From assembly GCA_949298295.1 (NCBI GenBank), contig CASFWS010000031.1:1-9306 (forward strand): a DNA stretch of 9,306 nucleotides, read 5' to 3'. This document shows, in pieces, positions 1 through 6,966 of the stretch (within the stretch, counting starts at the first letter, position 1; every line of letters starts with the position of its first letter). A program made the position numbers and the translations under genes. The notes under the pieces are model-generated. The model searched no databases, was not told where the DNA came from, and saw nothing but the letters and a program-made list of their open reading frames with translations. Source of the DNA: an uncultured Bacillota bacterium. GTDB taxonomy: Bacteria; Bacillota_I; Bacilli_A; RFN20; CAG-826.

Positions 1-46
1 AGTTTTTCCCGTACTTCGGAAGTTTTTTAACGATTGTCACGCCCAT
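1..46 (-). CDS. Start of a further phage gene, cut by the window edge
   Basis: Reading the minus strand, an ATG at 46 opens a frame encoding MGVTIVKKLPKYGKN before the window ends. It overlaps the last codons of the upstream connector-like gene by 20 nt in a different frame. A purine-rich GGGAAGG lies about 6 nt upstream of the ATG and could serve as ribosome binding site. Close overlaps like this are common in phage head-tail modules. In lambda-type order the next gene would be another head-tail joining or tail protein, but 15 codons do not allow a family assignment. The start is inferred only from the ATG, the binding site and the overlap. Confidence 0.4.
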   Translation of the reverse strand, partial: MGVTIVKKLPKYGKN

Positions 47-479
47 ACAAAAACCTTCCCGGTGCTTTTTTAAGGCAAGCCACCGCAGGACCGGAATCTT
101 CAACGGCCGCATCTTCTCCCTTGGTGTGTATAGCTCCAAAAGATGTCTTGATGATAAGGGTATAATCCTCATAGGCATCTTTGGCCTTGTCTGCCTCTCC
201 CACAAAAGCAAACATTTCATAGAGCCACAACTTCATTAATGCCAATCTACACTCAGAAATTGATTCATCATAAGCATTCCCAGTACTCAATATATCTGCC
301 TTACATCTCAATTTAGCAACCAGTAGACAATGAATTCCGTTTTTATCATCGCCGATTGTAAGGGTTTCATAATCCTGGGGCGGCAACGCCTGTTTTAAAT
401 CCTCGATTGTTATCGGCCCGGTCCCTTCAAGAAAACTATTCCCTACCGGTAAATCATCCAGCCCGTCAAGTCCTGTCAT
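27..479 (-). CDS. Putative phage head-tail connector-like protein (DUF1320/gp36-like)
   Basis: A 150-aa protein with an excellent ribosome binding site (AGGAGG, about 5 nt before the ATG). Residues 23-45 (ITIEDLKQALPP then LTIGDDKNG) resemble the start of DUF1320/Mu gp36-type proteins, where a short helix is followed by an acidic LT-x-DD-x-G stretch. Residues 75-115 form a helical region rich in Leu, Ala, Tyr and Glu (CRLALMKLWLYEMF, then AYEDY), as in the helical part of those proteins. No signal peptide or membrane span is seen. It lies directly downstream of the major capsid gene, where lambda has FI/FII and Mu-like phages have gp36, and is separated from it by a terminator. A role in completing the head or joining head and tail is inferred from position and weak similarity. 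The match was recognised by eye and could be wrong at family level; phage origin is more secure. Confidence 0.6.
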   Translation of the reverse strand: MTGLDGLDDLPVGNSFLEGTGPITIEDLKQALPPQDYETLTIGDDKNGIHCLLVAKLRCKADILSTGNAYDESISECRLALMKLWLYEMFAFVGEADKAKDAYEDYTLIIKTSFGAIHTKGEDAAVEDSGPAVACLKKAPGRFLYGRDNR

Positions 480-500
480 ATAAACCTCCTAAAAAAAAAT

Positions 501-528
501 AAAACCGCCCTTCCGGGCGGCTTTTTTT
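501..528 (-). terminator. Intrinsic terminator after the major capsid gene (bidirectional)
   Basis: A perfect 6-bp GC stem (CCGCCC at 505-510, GGGCGG at 515-520) encloses a 4-nt loop. On the minus strand it is followed by TTTTATTTTTTTTT, and on the plus strand by CTTTTTTT. It starts just after the capsid stop codon and ends a few bases before the ribosome binding site of the connector-like gene. It therefore sits between two genes that would otherwise be co-transcribed, and probably reduces transcription into the distal head-tail genes relative to the capsid gene. Confidence 0.85.
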
Positions 529-529
529 A

Positions 530-1741
530 TCAGCCTGCGGATTTAAAAGAAACCTTAACCGTAACCACACCGGAAACAATTATGGATTTTTTATCTCCGC
601 CCAAATCCGTCAGCTCAGGTTCGCTGTCTCCGGACCAAGTATCCACCTGGTAACTTGAATTCGGTTTAGCCGTAAACACAACCGTTGCCCCTGCCGGGAC
701 AGTATTACCGGTGGAAATCGGACTGCCGTCAACGCTTGCCGCAAGGGTTCCGTTGCTGCCCTCAACGCTGAAATTTACAGCAAAAGTTTGTTCCTTAAAC
801 GCCCCCCAGGCAAGACCCTTAACATTAACGAGGGGGAACGGTTTGCTTTTTGTGAAAATTTTGTCACCCCGCTGGTCTTCCCCTGTTACAGTGAAAGAAT
901 AAATCGGAACGGCTTCCCTCTGAACTGTATCGTCCAATCTGAGGTACAAAAGTTTTTGACCGGCATTAACTGCACGGTATACAATTTCCCCAACACCGCA
1001 AAGGCTTTTGGTAATCTTGTTTCCGCCATCATCCATGTCGTAGTAGCTGTCATTGTCCTCAAGCACCTTGAATGATCCCATGATAAGGTACCCGTCCTTA
1101 ATCATTTCGGGGCGGTTTGCCTTTGTAAGCAAATCGGAAAATCTGGCGTACACATCTGCCGCAACAACAAACTCTCCGGGTCCTCCTACACCGTTCTTAA
1201 CAACAACCTGCCTGAGCTGACCAAGATAACTCACCACATCACCCAGGGTTGCGGAGGCAAGGGTTTTCGGAAAAACAATTTTTTTCACAGAACCGTATTT
1301 TACACGGTATCTTGTTTTGCCGTCCGGGCCTTTCATCATGTAGTTGATTTCACCTTTATGTGCCTGGCAGCAAAGGGCATTGATTGTTTCCCTTACCATG
1401 TCAGCGTGTTCCGAAAGATATTCGTCAACAATCTGATTCCGCCCCATTTCAGTAGCCCTTTCGAGCTCGTCCATTTGCACGGCTGAAATTTTGTCGTCAA
1501 TTTCAATCGGCATGGGGACAATATCAGACACATTCATTCCGTGTTTAGGCACGATACCTGTGTCGCCCCGTGTGATTACAGGAACATTCCCGTATTCCCT
1601 CATCAACTCACTGGCTGAAATATGAGTTGAATTTTTCATTTTCGTCTGGGCAAAATAAGCCCTTCCGTTGGAATTGTTTTCGGGCTGTGCGGAAACAACC
1701 CTCTCAATGTCTTCCCTCCGGATAATAAGTGGTTTAGCCAT
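530..1741 (-). CDS. Phage major capsid protein, lambda gpE-like, with C-terminal InlB-repeat-like domain
   Basis: A 403-aa protein that would form the icosahedral phage head shell. ATG at 1741 is chosen because AGGAGG lies 7 nt upstream; a longer frame from a TTG at 1759 would put that site inside the gene. Residues ~25-320 fit the Phage_cap_E (lambda gpE) family: an N-terminal segment with VPVITRGDTGIVPKHG (53-68) followed by PMPIEIDD, a long helix over 85-135 (ERATEMGRNQIVDEYL, then ETINALCCQ), and then the linker GEINY-MKGPDGKTRYRVKYG. In gpE the equivalent order is an arm, a helix and a short loop ending in DMG. Residues ~321-400 form a separate beta-rich module (VNFSVEGSNGTL, FTAKPNSSYQVDTWSGD, VTVKVSF) typical of divergent InlB B-repeat (Flg_new_2-like) domains. 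Such modules project from a surface and are not part of the capsid fold. The decoration protein gene precedes it and a terminator follows immediately. Confidence 0.85.
   Translation of the reverse strand: MAKPLIIRREDIERVVSAQPENNSNGRAYFAQTKMKNSTHISASELMREYGNVPVITRGDTGIVPKHGMNVSDIVPMPIEIDDKISAVQMDELERATEMGRNQIVDEYLSEHADMVRETINALCCQAHKGEINYMMKGPDGKTRYRVKYGSVKKIVFPKTLASATLGDVVSYLGQLRQVVVKNGVGGPGEFVVAADVYARFSDLLTKANRPEMIKDGYLIMGSFKVLEDNDSYYDMDDGGNKITKSLCGVGEIVYRAVNAGQKLLYLRLDDTVQREAVPIYSFTVTGEDQRGDKIFTKSKPFPLVNVKGLAWGAFKEQTFAVNFSVEGSNGTLAASVDGSPISTGNTVPAGATVVFTAKPNSSYQVDTWSGDSEPELTDLGGDKKSIIVSGVVTVKVSFKSAG
533..781 (-). other. InlB B-repeat-like surface domain fused to the capsid protein
   Basis: This segment encodes residues ~321-403 of the capsid protein. 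The pattern (hydrophobic-polar beta strand VNFSVEG, Asn-Gly turn, VDG-x-PI, VPAGATVVFTAKP, Tyr-x-V-x-x-W, then a terminal VTVKVSF strand) matches the divergent InlB B-repeat family seen in secreted and cell-surface bacterial proteins. On a capsid it would probably be displayed on the outside of the head, as with the Ig-like domains attached to other phage head and tail proteins. The boundaries are approximate and the display orientation is inferred. Confidence 0.65.
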
Positions 1742-1763
1742 CTCTTTTCCTCCTATCAATCAA

Positions 1764-2132
1764 TCAGTTAAAATTACTGTCAGTCCATCCGCCCTGGGTA
1801 AGATAAATCCCGGCGGCAGGCAATTTCCCTGCAAGGCTATCAGATGCCGCAGTCTCACTTCCGTTGGCAAAATTAAGCAGCCTGCTCCGGACGGCAATCC
1901 CGTGCCGCAAAACAAAGGCTGTTACATCTCCTTCATGTTCCGCAACATCTTCCAAAAGCACCCCGGCCGGAGTATCGGAATCCCCGGCAGGTGCAAACTT
2001 GCCGGATGTCAGCTTTAAAACAGTTCCGGCTTTCAAATCTTTGGTTAAAGCCCCGAATACACCGTGTTCAATCACAGGCGGATGTCCGGGATGGACAACC
2101 CCGCGGTCAAAAAAATCTTCGTATTTTTCCAT
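1764..2132 (-). CDS. Phage head decoration protein, lambda gpD-like (HDPD family)
   Basis: A 122-aa protein expected to bind the outside of the expanded capsid as trimers and stabilise it. The visible pattern matches the gpD family: a flexible N-terminus (residues 1-28), DLKAGTVLKLTSGKFAPAG (32-50), a short loop, PAGVLLEDV (55-63), GDVTAFVLRHGIAVRSRLL (68-86) and a C-terminal beta segment ending GIYLTQGG (108-115). Length agrees with gpD (about 110 aa). A purine-rich site (GGGGGAAAG) lies just upstream of the ATG. It sits between the scaffold/protease fragment, 9 nt upstream, and the capsid gene, 22 nt downstream. This is the lambda order C/Nu3-D-E, so the three are almost certainly one operon. 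Confidence 0.8.
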   Translation of the reverse strand: MEKYEDFFDRGVVHPGHPPVIEHGVFGALTKDLKAGTVLKLTSGKFAPAGDSDTPAGVLLEDVAEHEGDVTAFVLRHGIAVRSRLLNFANGSETAASDSLAGKLPAAGIYLTQGGWTDSNFN

Positions 2133-2141
2133 TCTTTCCCC

Positions 2142-2510
2142 CTAAAGTTTTTTGGCAATTTCAGCCCAACTGTTTCCCTTGTTTTTTCCCTCATCTGGAG
2201 CAGTATCCGAAAAGTTATAAACAGGTCTGGTTTCAGGCACCGGCCACGCGCACAAAACATCCTGGAAAAGATCCAGCAGACTTGATTCTTTGTCCGTGCC
2301 ACTATCGGAAAACTTGACACTGCCCGCATCCACAAGGGCATCAGCAACTGCTCCAACCTTTCCCATCACCCCGGCAGGAACGACACCTTTAACAGCGTCA
2401 TTAAACCGGTCAATCCGGTTCTGCCTGAGCTGCTTTTCCGAATCCTCCAGGCGTTTCTGTAAAGCCTGGAAATCAGGATTATCGGAAAACTTTTTGTCAT
2501 CTCCCCCGTC
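2142..2510 (-). pseudogene. C-terminal fragment of phage scaffold/head-protease protein, cut at the junction
   Basis: About 122 residues remain, ending in a TAG stop 9 nt before the decoration gene. The segment begins acidic and glycine-rich (GDGGDDKKFSDNPD) and continues into a long charged helix (FQALQKRLEDSEKQLRQ, then DRFNDAV) of the kind found in scaffolding proteins. It then has a Val/Ala/Gly-rich helical stretch and a hydrophilic tail ending WAEIAKKL. In lambda-type phages the gene before gpD encodes the ClpP-like/S49 head protease with the scaffold as its C-terminal part (C/Nu3), and this fragment fits that tail. No protease motif is present. The minus frame stays open to 2975, but beyond ~2510 it is the antisense of cysK and cysE and does not belong to this protein. 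Assignment rests mainly on position and composition. Confidence 0.55.
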
Positions 2511-2517
2511 TCCGGAG
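2505..2517. other. Junction between phage DNA and bacterial chromosome
   Basis: Left of this point the minus frame encodes a phage scaffold-like protein in lower-GC DNA. Right of it the plus frame encodes CysK in GC-rich DNA, beginning at the SGGT phosphate-binding loop. CysK normally has Gly-(Thr/Ser)-Gly-Gly-Thr here, but the residue before the Ser is Val, so the similarity stops at about 2511. The 8-bp palindrome CTCCGGAG (2510-2517) lies exactly on the join. Neither gene has its other half in the window, and no integrase, transposase, tRNA or direct repeat is visible. Confidence 0.75.
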
Positions 2518-2906
2518 GAACCATTTCCGGAATCGCCCGCTACTTCAAGGAGCAGGGAGTCGGGGCAAGGATCTATGGAATCGAGCCTTCGGAAAGCCCG
2601 CTCCTGAGCGAAGGGAAATCCGGTCCTCACCGGATCGAGGGCATCGGGGCCAACTTCGTCCCGCCCGTTCTCGAACGGGACCTCATCGACGAAGTGGTGG
2701 ACGTGAAGGGGAGCGAAGCCTTCCGCCTCGCCTCGGAGCTGGCTTCCCTGGAGGGCCTCTTGGTCGGCATCTCCTCGGGGGCTGCCTTGGCCGGCTGCCT
2801 TCTTAGGAAAACGGAACTTAGGCTCGGAAGACGGGCTGTGGTAATCTTGCCCGACGGGGGCGACCGATACTTGAGCATCGAGGGACTGTATGGACAAAAA
2901 CATTGA
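2511..2906 (+). pseudogene. cysK: Cysteine synthase (O-acetylserine sulfhydrylase), C-terminal fragment
   Basis: The enzyme is PLP-dependent and makes cysteine from O-acetylserine and sulfide. Only about 131 C-terminal residues remain; complete CysK is about 300 aa. The fragment starts in the PLP-phosphate loop (SGGTISG), followed by IARYFKEQG, YGIEPSESPLL, GPHRIEGIGANFVPP, the GLLVGISSGAA motif and the C-terminal VVILPDGGDRYLS. All occur in family order. The catalytic lysine and the substrate-binding loop are in the missing N-terminal part. The TGA stop overlaps the start of cysE by 17 nt, so the two would be translationally coupled. The loss lies exactly at the phage junction, so the gene is probably intact in the real genome and cut only in this contig. 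Confidence 0.88.
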
Positions 2907-3696
2907 ACTTGCCTTCCAATTGAACGAGAAGGGCGAAAGCGAGGCTCTAGCCTCGGTCGGACGGGACGGGATCATCGATTTCTTCCGCTACGTGCGGGAA
3001 ATCCTTTTCTTTGATTTCTATGCCCGCGGCGAGAAGGAAACGCGGCTCCCCTTCCTCGTCGGGGAAGCCAAGAAATGCTTCGTCGCCTTTGCGCGGGAAG
3101 AGGGCTGCCCTTGTCTTTTCGACTGCTTCTTCGAGGGGCTTCCGGAAGTCAAGCGGCTGCTTCAAAGCGACGCCGATGCCATTTTCGAGGGCGATCCCGC
3201 CTGCACTTCGCCGGCCGAGGCCATCCTTACCTACCCGGGCTTCCTGGCCATTTCGGTGTATCGGGTGGCCCATCTTCTTCGAAAGCTCGGCCTCCGCTTC
3301 GTCTCCCGGGTTCTTAGCGAGTATGCCCATTCCCGGACCGGGATCGATATCAACCCCGGGGCCGAAATCGGCGAGCGCTTCTTCATCGACCACGGGACGG
3401 GCATCGTCATCGGGGAAACGACGGTGATCGGCAGGAACGTCAAAATTTACCAAGGCGTTACCCTCGGGGCCCTTTCCCTTCGGGAAGGGAGGAAGCTGGC
3501 CGGGAAAAAGCGCCACCCGACCGTCGAGGACAACGTGACCATCTACTCCGGGGCTTCTGTCTTCGGAGGGGACACCATCATCGGGGAAGACTCGACCGTC
3601 GGCTCCAATGCCTACATCGTCTCCTCGATCCCGCCCCATTCGATTGCTCTCGTCAAACCCTTCGACCTCGAGATCCGTTCCAAGGAAAAGAAGTGA
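2890..3696 (+). CDS. cysE: Serine O-acetyltransferase
   Basis: This enzyme acetylates L-serine with acetyl-CoA, the committed step of cysteine synthesis, and feeds CysK. The 268-aa protein has a helical N-terminal domain (residues 1-145) and a left-handed beta-helix of hexapeptide repeats (about 150-250). Active-site motifs are present: GIDINPGAEIG (151-161; D153 matches the catalytic-site Asp), IDHGTGIVIGET (166-177; H168 matches the catalytic His) and KKRHPTV (206-212; H209). VDIHP in the E. coli enzyme is DINP here, so one His is Asn. The C-terminus is short and charged (SKEKK), without the terminal isoleucine that E. coli CysE inserts into the CysK active site. The start at 2890 lies inside the end of cysK. 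A terminator follows 20 nt after the stop, closing the operon. Confidence 0.93.
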   Translation: MDKNIELAFQLNEKGESEALASVGRDGIIDFFRYVREILFFDFYARGEKETRLPFLVGEAKKCFVAFAREEGCPCLFDCFFEGLPEVKRLLQSDADAIFEGDPACTSPAEAILTYPGFLAISVYRVAHLLRKLGLRFVSRVLSEYAHSRTGIDINPGAEIGERFFIDHGTGIVIGETTVIGRNVKIYQGVTLGALSLREGRKLAGKKRHPTVEDNVTIYSGASVFGGDTIIGEDSTVGSNAYIVSSIPPHSIALVKPFDLEIRSKEKK

Positions 3697-3716
3697 TTTG
3701 ATAGCGCTTTCATATA

Positions 3717-3750
3717 GAGGCAGCCAATAACCGGTTGCCTCTTTTTATTT
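3717..3750 (+). terminator. Intrinsic terminator after cysK-cysE
   Basis: A 9-bp stem with one G-T pair (GAGGCAGCC at 3717-3725, GGTTGCCTC at 3733-3741) closes a 7-nt loop and is followed by TTTTTATTT. It lies 20 nt after the cysE stop codon and ends the cysteine operon before the marR-ABC unit. Confidence 0.88.
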
Positions 3751-3786
3751 AATGGGTGTTAACTATTTTCGTAGGGGGGATTGTAA

Positions 3787-4212
3787 ATGGATGCCGAACT
3801 CGTCGAGAAAGCGTTCCTGGATTTGGCAGCCGAGCCATGGATCGTCCGTCTTTCTTCCCTTTTGGTGAAGAATTACCGGGGAGGTTACAGGGTCTTGAAT
3901 CTCCTCGCGCAATCGAGTGAGCCGATGACCCCGAGCCAGCTTGCCGTCCTTTGCGAGGTTTCAACGGCCCGGATGACCGTCATCCTCAACTCCCTGCAGT
4001 TGAAAGGATATCTCCGGAAGCACCGCAAGCGAAGCGATCGAAGAAGCCTCTCCGTTTCCCTTACGCCCAAGGGTCGGGAAGTGTTAGGCGAAAACCAATC
4101 AAGCCTTCGCTCTTGCATTGAGCGATTCGTGGCCGCCCTTAGCGAAAAAGAACTGCAATTCGCGCTTGGAATTTGCAAAAAGATAACCTGCGTCGGGAAG
4201 AAGGGAAAATAA
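3787..4212 (+). CDS. MarR-family transcriptional regulator
   Basis: A 141-aa winged helix-turn-helix protein of usual MarR length. After an N-terminal dimerisation helix, residues 33-75 form the DNA-binding helices (YRVLNLLAQ, then MTPSQLAVLCEVSTARMTVILNSL). Residues 76-96 form the wing with the family signature Asp-Arg-Arg (KRSDRRSLSVSLTPKG), and a C-terminal dimerisation helix follows. AGGGGGG lies about 7 nt before the ATG. The stop is 4 nt from the start of the ABC exporter, so the two are co-transcribed and the regulator most likely represses its own operon until a ligand, often a small toxic molecule in this family, releases it. The promoter must lie mostly between the cysE terminator and the ATG (about 3742-3786), which contains GTTAAC, but I see no convincing inverted-repeat operator. 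The ligand is unknown. Confidence 0.9.
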   Translation: MDAELVEKAFLDLAAEPWIVRLSSLLVKNYRGGYRVLNLLAQSSEPMTPSQLAVLCEVSTARMTVILNSLQLKGYLRKHRKRSDRRSLSVSLTPKGREVLGENQSSLRSCIERFVAALSEKELQFALGICKKITCVGKKGK

Positions 4213-4216
4213 AAGG

Positions 4217-6883
4217 ATGCTCAAGCTTGTCAATTTGAAGAAGGACTACAAAGTCGGCGGCGACATCGGGTTCGTTCACGCCCTCAAAGGGCTCTCCATC
4301 GAATTCCGGAGCAATGAATTCGTGGCGATTCTTGGTCCCTCGGGTTGCGGTAAGACCACTCTCCTCAACGTCATCGGCGGCCTTGACCACCCAAGCGAGG
4401 GGGAACTGTTCATCGACGGGGTCTCGACCAAGGATTTCAAGGACCGCGATTGGGACAACTACCGGAACCACCGAATTGGCTTCGTCTTCCAAAGCTATAA
4501 CCTCATTCCCCACCAGACCATCCTCCAAAACGTCGAGCTGGCCCTTACGATCGGCGGGATGAAGCGCGAGGAGCGCCGGGCGAAGGCCAAGGCGGCCCTT
4601 GACCGGGTCGGCCTTGCCGGGCAATACGACAAGAAGCCGAACCAGCTTTCCGGCGGGCAGTGCCAGCGGGTAGCCATCGCCCGGGCAATCGTAAGCGATC
4701 CGGAAATCCTTTTGGCCGACGAACCGACCGGGGCCCTCGATACCGAGACGTCGATCCAGATCATGGACATCATCAAGGAGATTTCCAATGACCGCTTGGT
4801 CATCATGGTGACCCATAACCCCGATCTGGCCGAGCGTTACGCGACGCGGACCGTCCGCCTCCTCGACGGCCTCATCCAAAGCGATTCCCATCCCTATGAC
4901 GGGGAAGGAGAAGAGAAAAGAGCCAAGGAGATGCCGGACAAGAAGGCCAAGCTTTCCCTTTGGAGCGCCTTTCGCCTTTCGGCCCAAAACCTCCATTCCA
5001 AGGCCCGGCGGACTTCGCTGGTGGCGATCGCCGGCTCGATCGGCATCATCGGGGTGAGTTCCGTCTTGGCCGTCTCCAGCGGCGTCCAGAACTACATTTA
5101 CGAAATGGAAGCCGACATGTTATCGGGCAATCCCTTGACCGTCGAAGCCGAAGGGATCGACCTGAACGGGCTCATGTCGATTGCCGGCGGCCTTAACCAA
5201 ATCGGCTCGGTCGTCGAAGGGACGGAAGATGGCTACATCAACGTCAACGAGGTGATTTCGGCCCTCATCGACAGCGAAACCCATCAGGTGAACGAGTTCA
5301 TGTTCAAGAACGAGATCACCGAAGACTACCTTTCCTATGTTCAGGCGATGGATCCCGAGCTTTACGGGGCCATCGTCTTCGATTACGGCATCGACGTGTC
5401 CCCGTCGATCTACGTTTCCTCTGGCCTTGATGGGACAGACGCGGACGGGGTGAGCTATGGGGCCGAGGGCCAAGTCGCTTCCCTTTCCTTCATCCGGACC
5501 GTTTACCAAGGGATCCTCGAGGAGACCGAGCTCGGGGAGTTCGCTCCTTACGTCAGCATGCTCCCGCAGCCTTTCTCCCTCCTTCCCGATAGCGAGGAGC
5601 TCATCCTTTCCCAATATGACATCGTGAGCGATCCCGAAGCGAGCCACCTTCCGGAAGGCAAGGGAGAGATTGCCATCGTCATCGACGAAGGGGCCTTGAG
5701 CGACCTCACCTTGGCCGAGACCGGCTACCTTACCCAGCAGGAATTCCTGAACAACGTTTTCGAGGCGACCGGGGACGATAGCTACGATCCCGATCTCGAA
5801 AAGAACCGCCTTTCCTACGAAGAGCTGATGGGCCGGACGTTTTACTATTACCCCAACGACGATATCTACAGCCAAGCTTTCGTCGGCTTCACCTACGATC
5901 CGGTCAAGAACGTGCGCGATGCCGCGGAAGGGACGCCCCTCGAGCTCAAGGTTACGGCCATCCTCCAAAAGAAGGCCGACATCAACTACGGCTGCCTTTC
6001 CAGCGGCTTCTACTACACCAACGAGTTGGCCGACTACATCCGGCAAACGGCCGCCGACTCGACCATCGTCAACTTCCTTAAGGACGCCGGTCTCGACGGC
6101 TTCGGGACCACTTCCATGGTGAACCCGGCCATCAATTACACCTATTCCTTCACTTTCGACGGGACCCGCTACGACGACCAAATGGGCATCGTATCGAGTT
6201 TCTCCCAGAATTCGATGTTCACCAACGTCGCCGGAAACTACGAAGACATGACGTCTTTCTCCTTGGCCAATCTTGGAGGAAGCGAGGTTCCGACCCTCAT
6301 TTCCATCTACCCGAAGGACCTCAACGAGATGGATGCCATCCGAGCTTATCTCACGGCCTGGAACGAAGAGGGTGACATTGCCATCGGCGACAAAATCCTC
6401 ACCGCCGACGAACGACCGGAAATCCGCTATACCGACTCCCTCTCGATCGTCCTTTCGATGGTCAATACCTTGATCTCGATCATCACGACGGCCCTCGTCA
6501 TCTTCACCGGGCTTTCCCTCGTCGTCTCGACCGTCATGATAGCCGTCATCACCTATGTCTCCGTCATCGAGCGCGTCAAGGAAATCGGGGTCATCCGCTC
6601 CCTCGGCGGACGGAAGAAGGACGTTTCCCGCCTCTTCAATGCCGAAACCCTCATCATTGGCCTCATTGCCGGGGCCATCGGCATCGGGATCACCTATTTG
6701 CTGCAGCTTATCTGCAACCTCATCGTCGGGTCCTTGAGCGGCATCTACACGATTGCTGCCCTCCCGTGGTACACGGCCCTCATCATGGTGGCCCTCTCGA
6801 TGGTCCTGACCTTGATTTCCGGCTTGGTCCCGGCCTCGATCGCCGCCAAGAAAGACCCGGTCGAAGCCCTTCGGAGCGAATAG
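4217..6883 (+). CDS. ABC transporter, ATPase fused to FtsX/MacB-type permease, large extracytoplasmic domain
   Basis: An 888-aa single-chain ABC protein. Residues 1-225 are a LolD/MacB-type ATPase: Walker [10 protein letters not shown] (40-48), Q-loop FQSYNL (91-96), signature LSGGQ (144-148), Walker B ILLADEP (164-170, E169 catalytic) and H-loop His200. A charged linker (220-250) leads to TM1 (about 265-290), an extracytoplasmic domain of about 450 residues (291-740), and TM2-TM4 (about 742-775, 811-835 and 854-876). The FtsX-type motif [14 protein letters not shown] follows TM2. The family is thought to work by mechanotransmission, moving substrates or signals outside the membrane. In Firmicutes such proteins often act in peptide or antimicrobial export and resistance. 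The marR gene 4 nt upstream supports a ligand-inducible stress or efflux role. Substrate is not deducible. A terminator follows the stop by 17 nt. Confidence 0.92.
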   Translation: MLKLVNLKKDYKVGGDIGFVHALKGLSIEFRSNEFVAILGPSGCGKTTLLNVIGGLDHPSEGELFIDGVSTKDFKDRDWDNYRNHRIGFVFQSYNLIPHQTILQNVELALTIGGMKREERRAKAKAALDRVGLAGQYDKKPNQLSGGQCQRVAIARAIVSDPEILLADEPTGALDTETSIQIMDIIKEISNDRLVIMVTHNPDLAERYATRTVRLLDGLIQSDSHPYDGEGEEKRAKEMPDKKAKLSLWSAFRLSAQNLHSKARRTSLVAIAGSIGIIGVSSVLAVSSGVQNYIYEMEADMLSGNPLTVEAEGIDLNGLMSIAGGLNQIGSVVEGTEDGYINVNEVISALIDSETHQVNEFMFKNEITEDYLSYVQAMDPELYGAIVFDYGIDVSPSIYVSSGLDGTDADGVSYGAEGQVASLSFIRTVYQGILEETELGEFAPYVSMLPQPFSLLPDSEELILSQYDIVSDPEASHLPEGKGEIAIVIDEGALSDLTLAETGYLTQQEFLNNVFEATGDDSYDPDLEKNRLSYEELMGRTFYYYPNDDIYSQAFVGFTYDPVKNVRDAAEGTPLELKVTAILQKKADINYGCLSSGFYYTNELADYIRQTAADSTIVNFLKDAGLDGFGTTSMVNPAINYTYSFTFDGTRYDDQMGIVSSFSQNSMFTNVAGNYEDMTSFSLANLGGSEVPTLISIYPKDLNEMDAIRAYLTAWNEEGDIAIGDKILTADERPEIRYTDSLSIVLSMVNTLISIITTALVIFTGLSLVVSTVMIAVITYVSVIERVKEIGVIRSLGGRKKDVSRLFNAETLIIGLIAGAIGIGITYLLQLICNLIVGSLSGIYTIAALPWYTALIMVALSMVLTLISGLVPASIAAKKDPVEALRSE

Positions 6884-6900
6884 GGAAGCTTCTTCGAGTG

Positions 6901-6925
6901 AGCGCAGGCATCACCTGCGCTTTTT
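6901..6925 (+). terminator. Intrinsic terminator after the ABC transporter gene
   Basis: A perfect 8-bp stem (AGCGCAGG at 6901-6908, CCTGCGCT at 6914-6921) with a 5-nt loop, followed by TTTTT and then GTTT. It begins 17 nt after the transporter stop and separates the marR-ABC operon from the sigma factor unit. Confidence 0.88.
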
Positions 6926-6952
6926 GTTTCGGACGATTGGGGCGTTTAGAAT
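6924..6952 (+). promoter_or_regulatory. Possible promoter of the sigma factor operon
   Basis: Only 41 nt separate the upstream terminator from the sigma factor ATG, so a dedicated promoter should be here. TTGTTT (6924-6929) and TAGAAT (6947-6952) are 17 bp apart. The -10 matches the housekeeping consensus at five of six positions, but the -35 matches at only three. Transcription would start about 7-8 nt before the ATG, giving an almost leaderless mRNA. That fits the absence of a clear ribosome binding site before 6967. A second TATAAA at 6958-6963 is an alternative -10. An ECF-type autoregulated promoter cannot be excluded. Confidence 0.25.
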
Positions 6953-6966
6953 GTCTCTATAAACGG

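Noticed and set aside
711..1075. Plus-strand frames within the phage region (711-902, 788-1075, 1668-2317)
   Set aside because: They are antisense to the capsid and decoration genes, overlap each other, and show no family motif or convincing ribosome binding site.
1742..1759. TTG start for the major capsid protein at 1759
   Set aside because: The extra residues are the translation of the AGGAGG ribosome binding site belonging to the ATG at 1741.
2490..2530. Prophage attachment site or insertion sequence end at the junction
   Set aside because: There is no integrase or transposase in the window, no matching direct repeat or terminal inverted repeat that I can see, and the break lies inside a phage structural gene rather than at a phage end.
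2511..2975. Minus-strand extension of the phage scaffold fragment to give a 277-residue protein
   Set aside because: Beyond ~2510 this frame is the exact antisense of cysK and the start of cysE, which have clear family motifs on the plus strand. The long open frame reflects GC-rich codon use.
5120..6181. Minus-strand open frame of 353 codons within the ABC transporter gene
   Set aside because: It lies fully antisense to a well-supported coding region, has low-complexity Val/Gly/Asp composition and no recognisable domain. The same reasoning applies to the minus frames at 4139-4996, 2947-3639, 7952-8335 and 8510-8983.
6766..6966. Longer N-terminus for the sigma factor
   Set aside because: The in-frame extension runs through the end of the transporter gene and a strong terminator hairpin, and its sequence does not look like protein of this family. 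A GTG at 6898 has a weak binding site but would place the terminator inside the gene.
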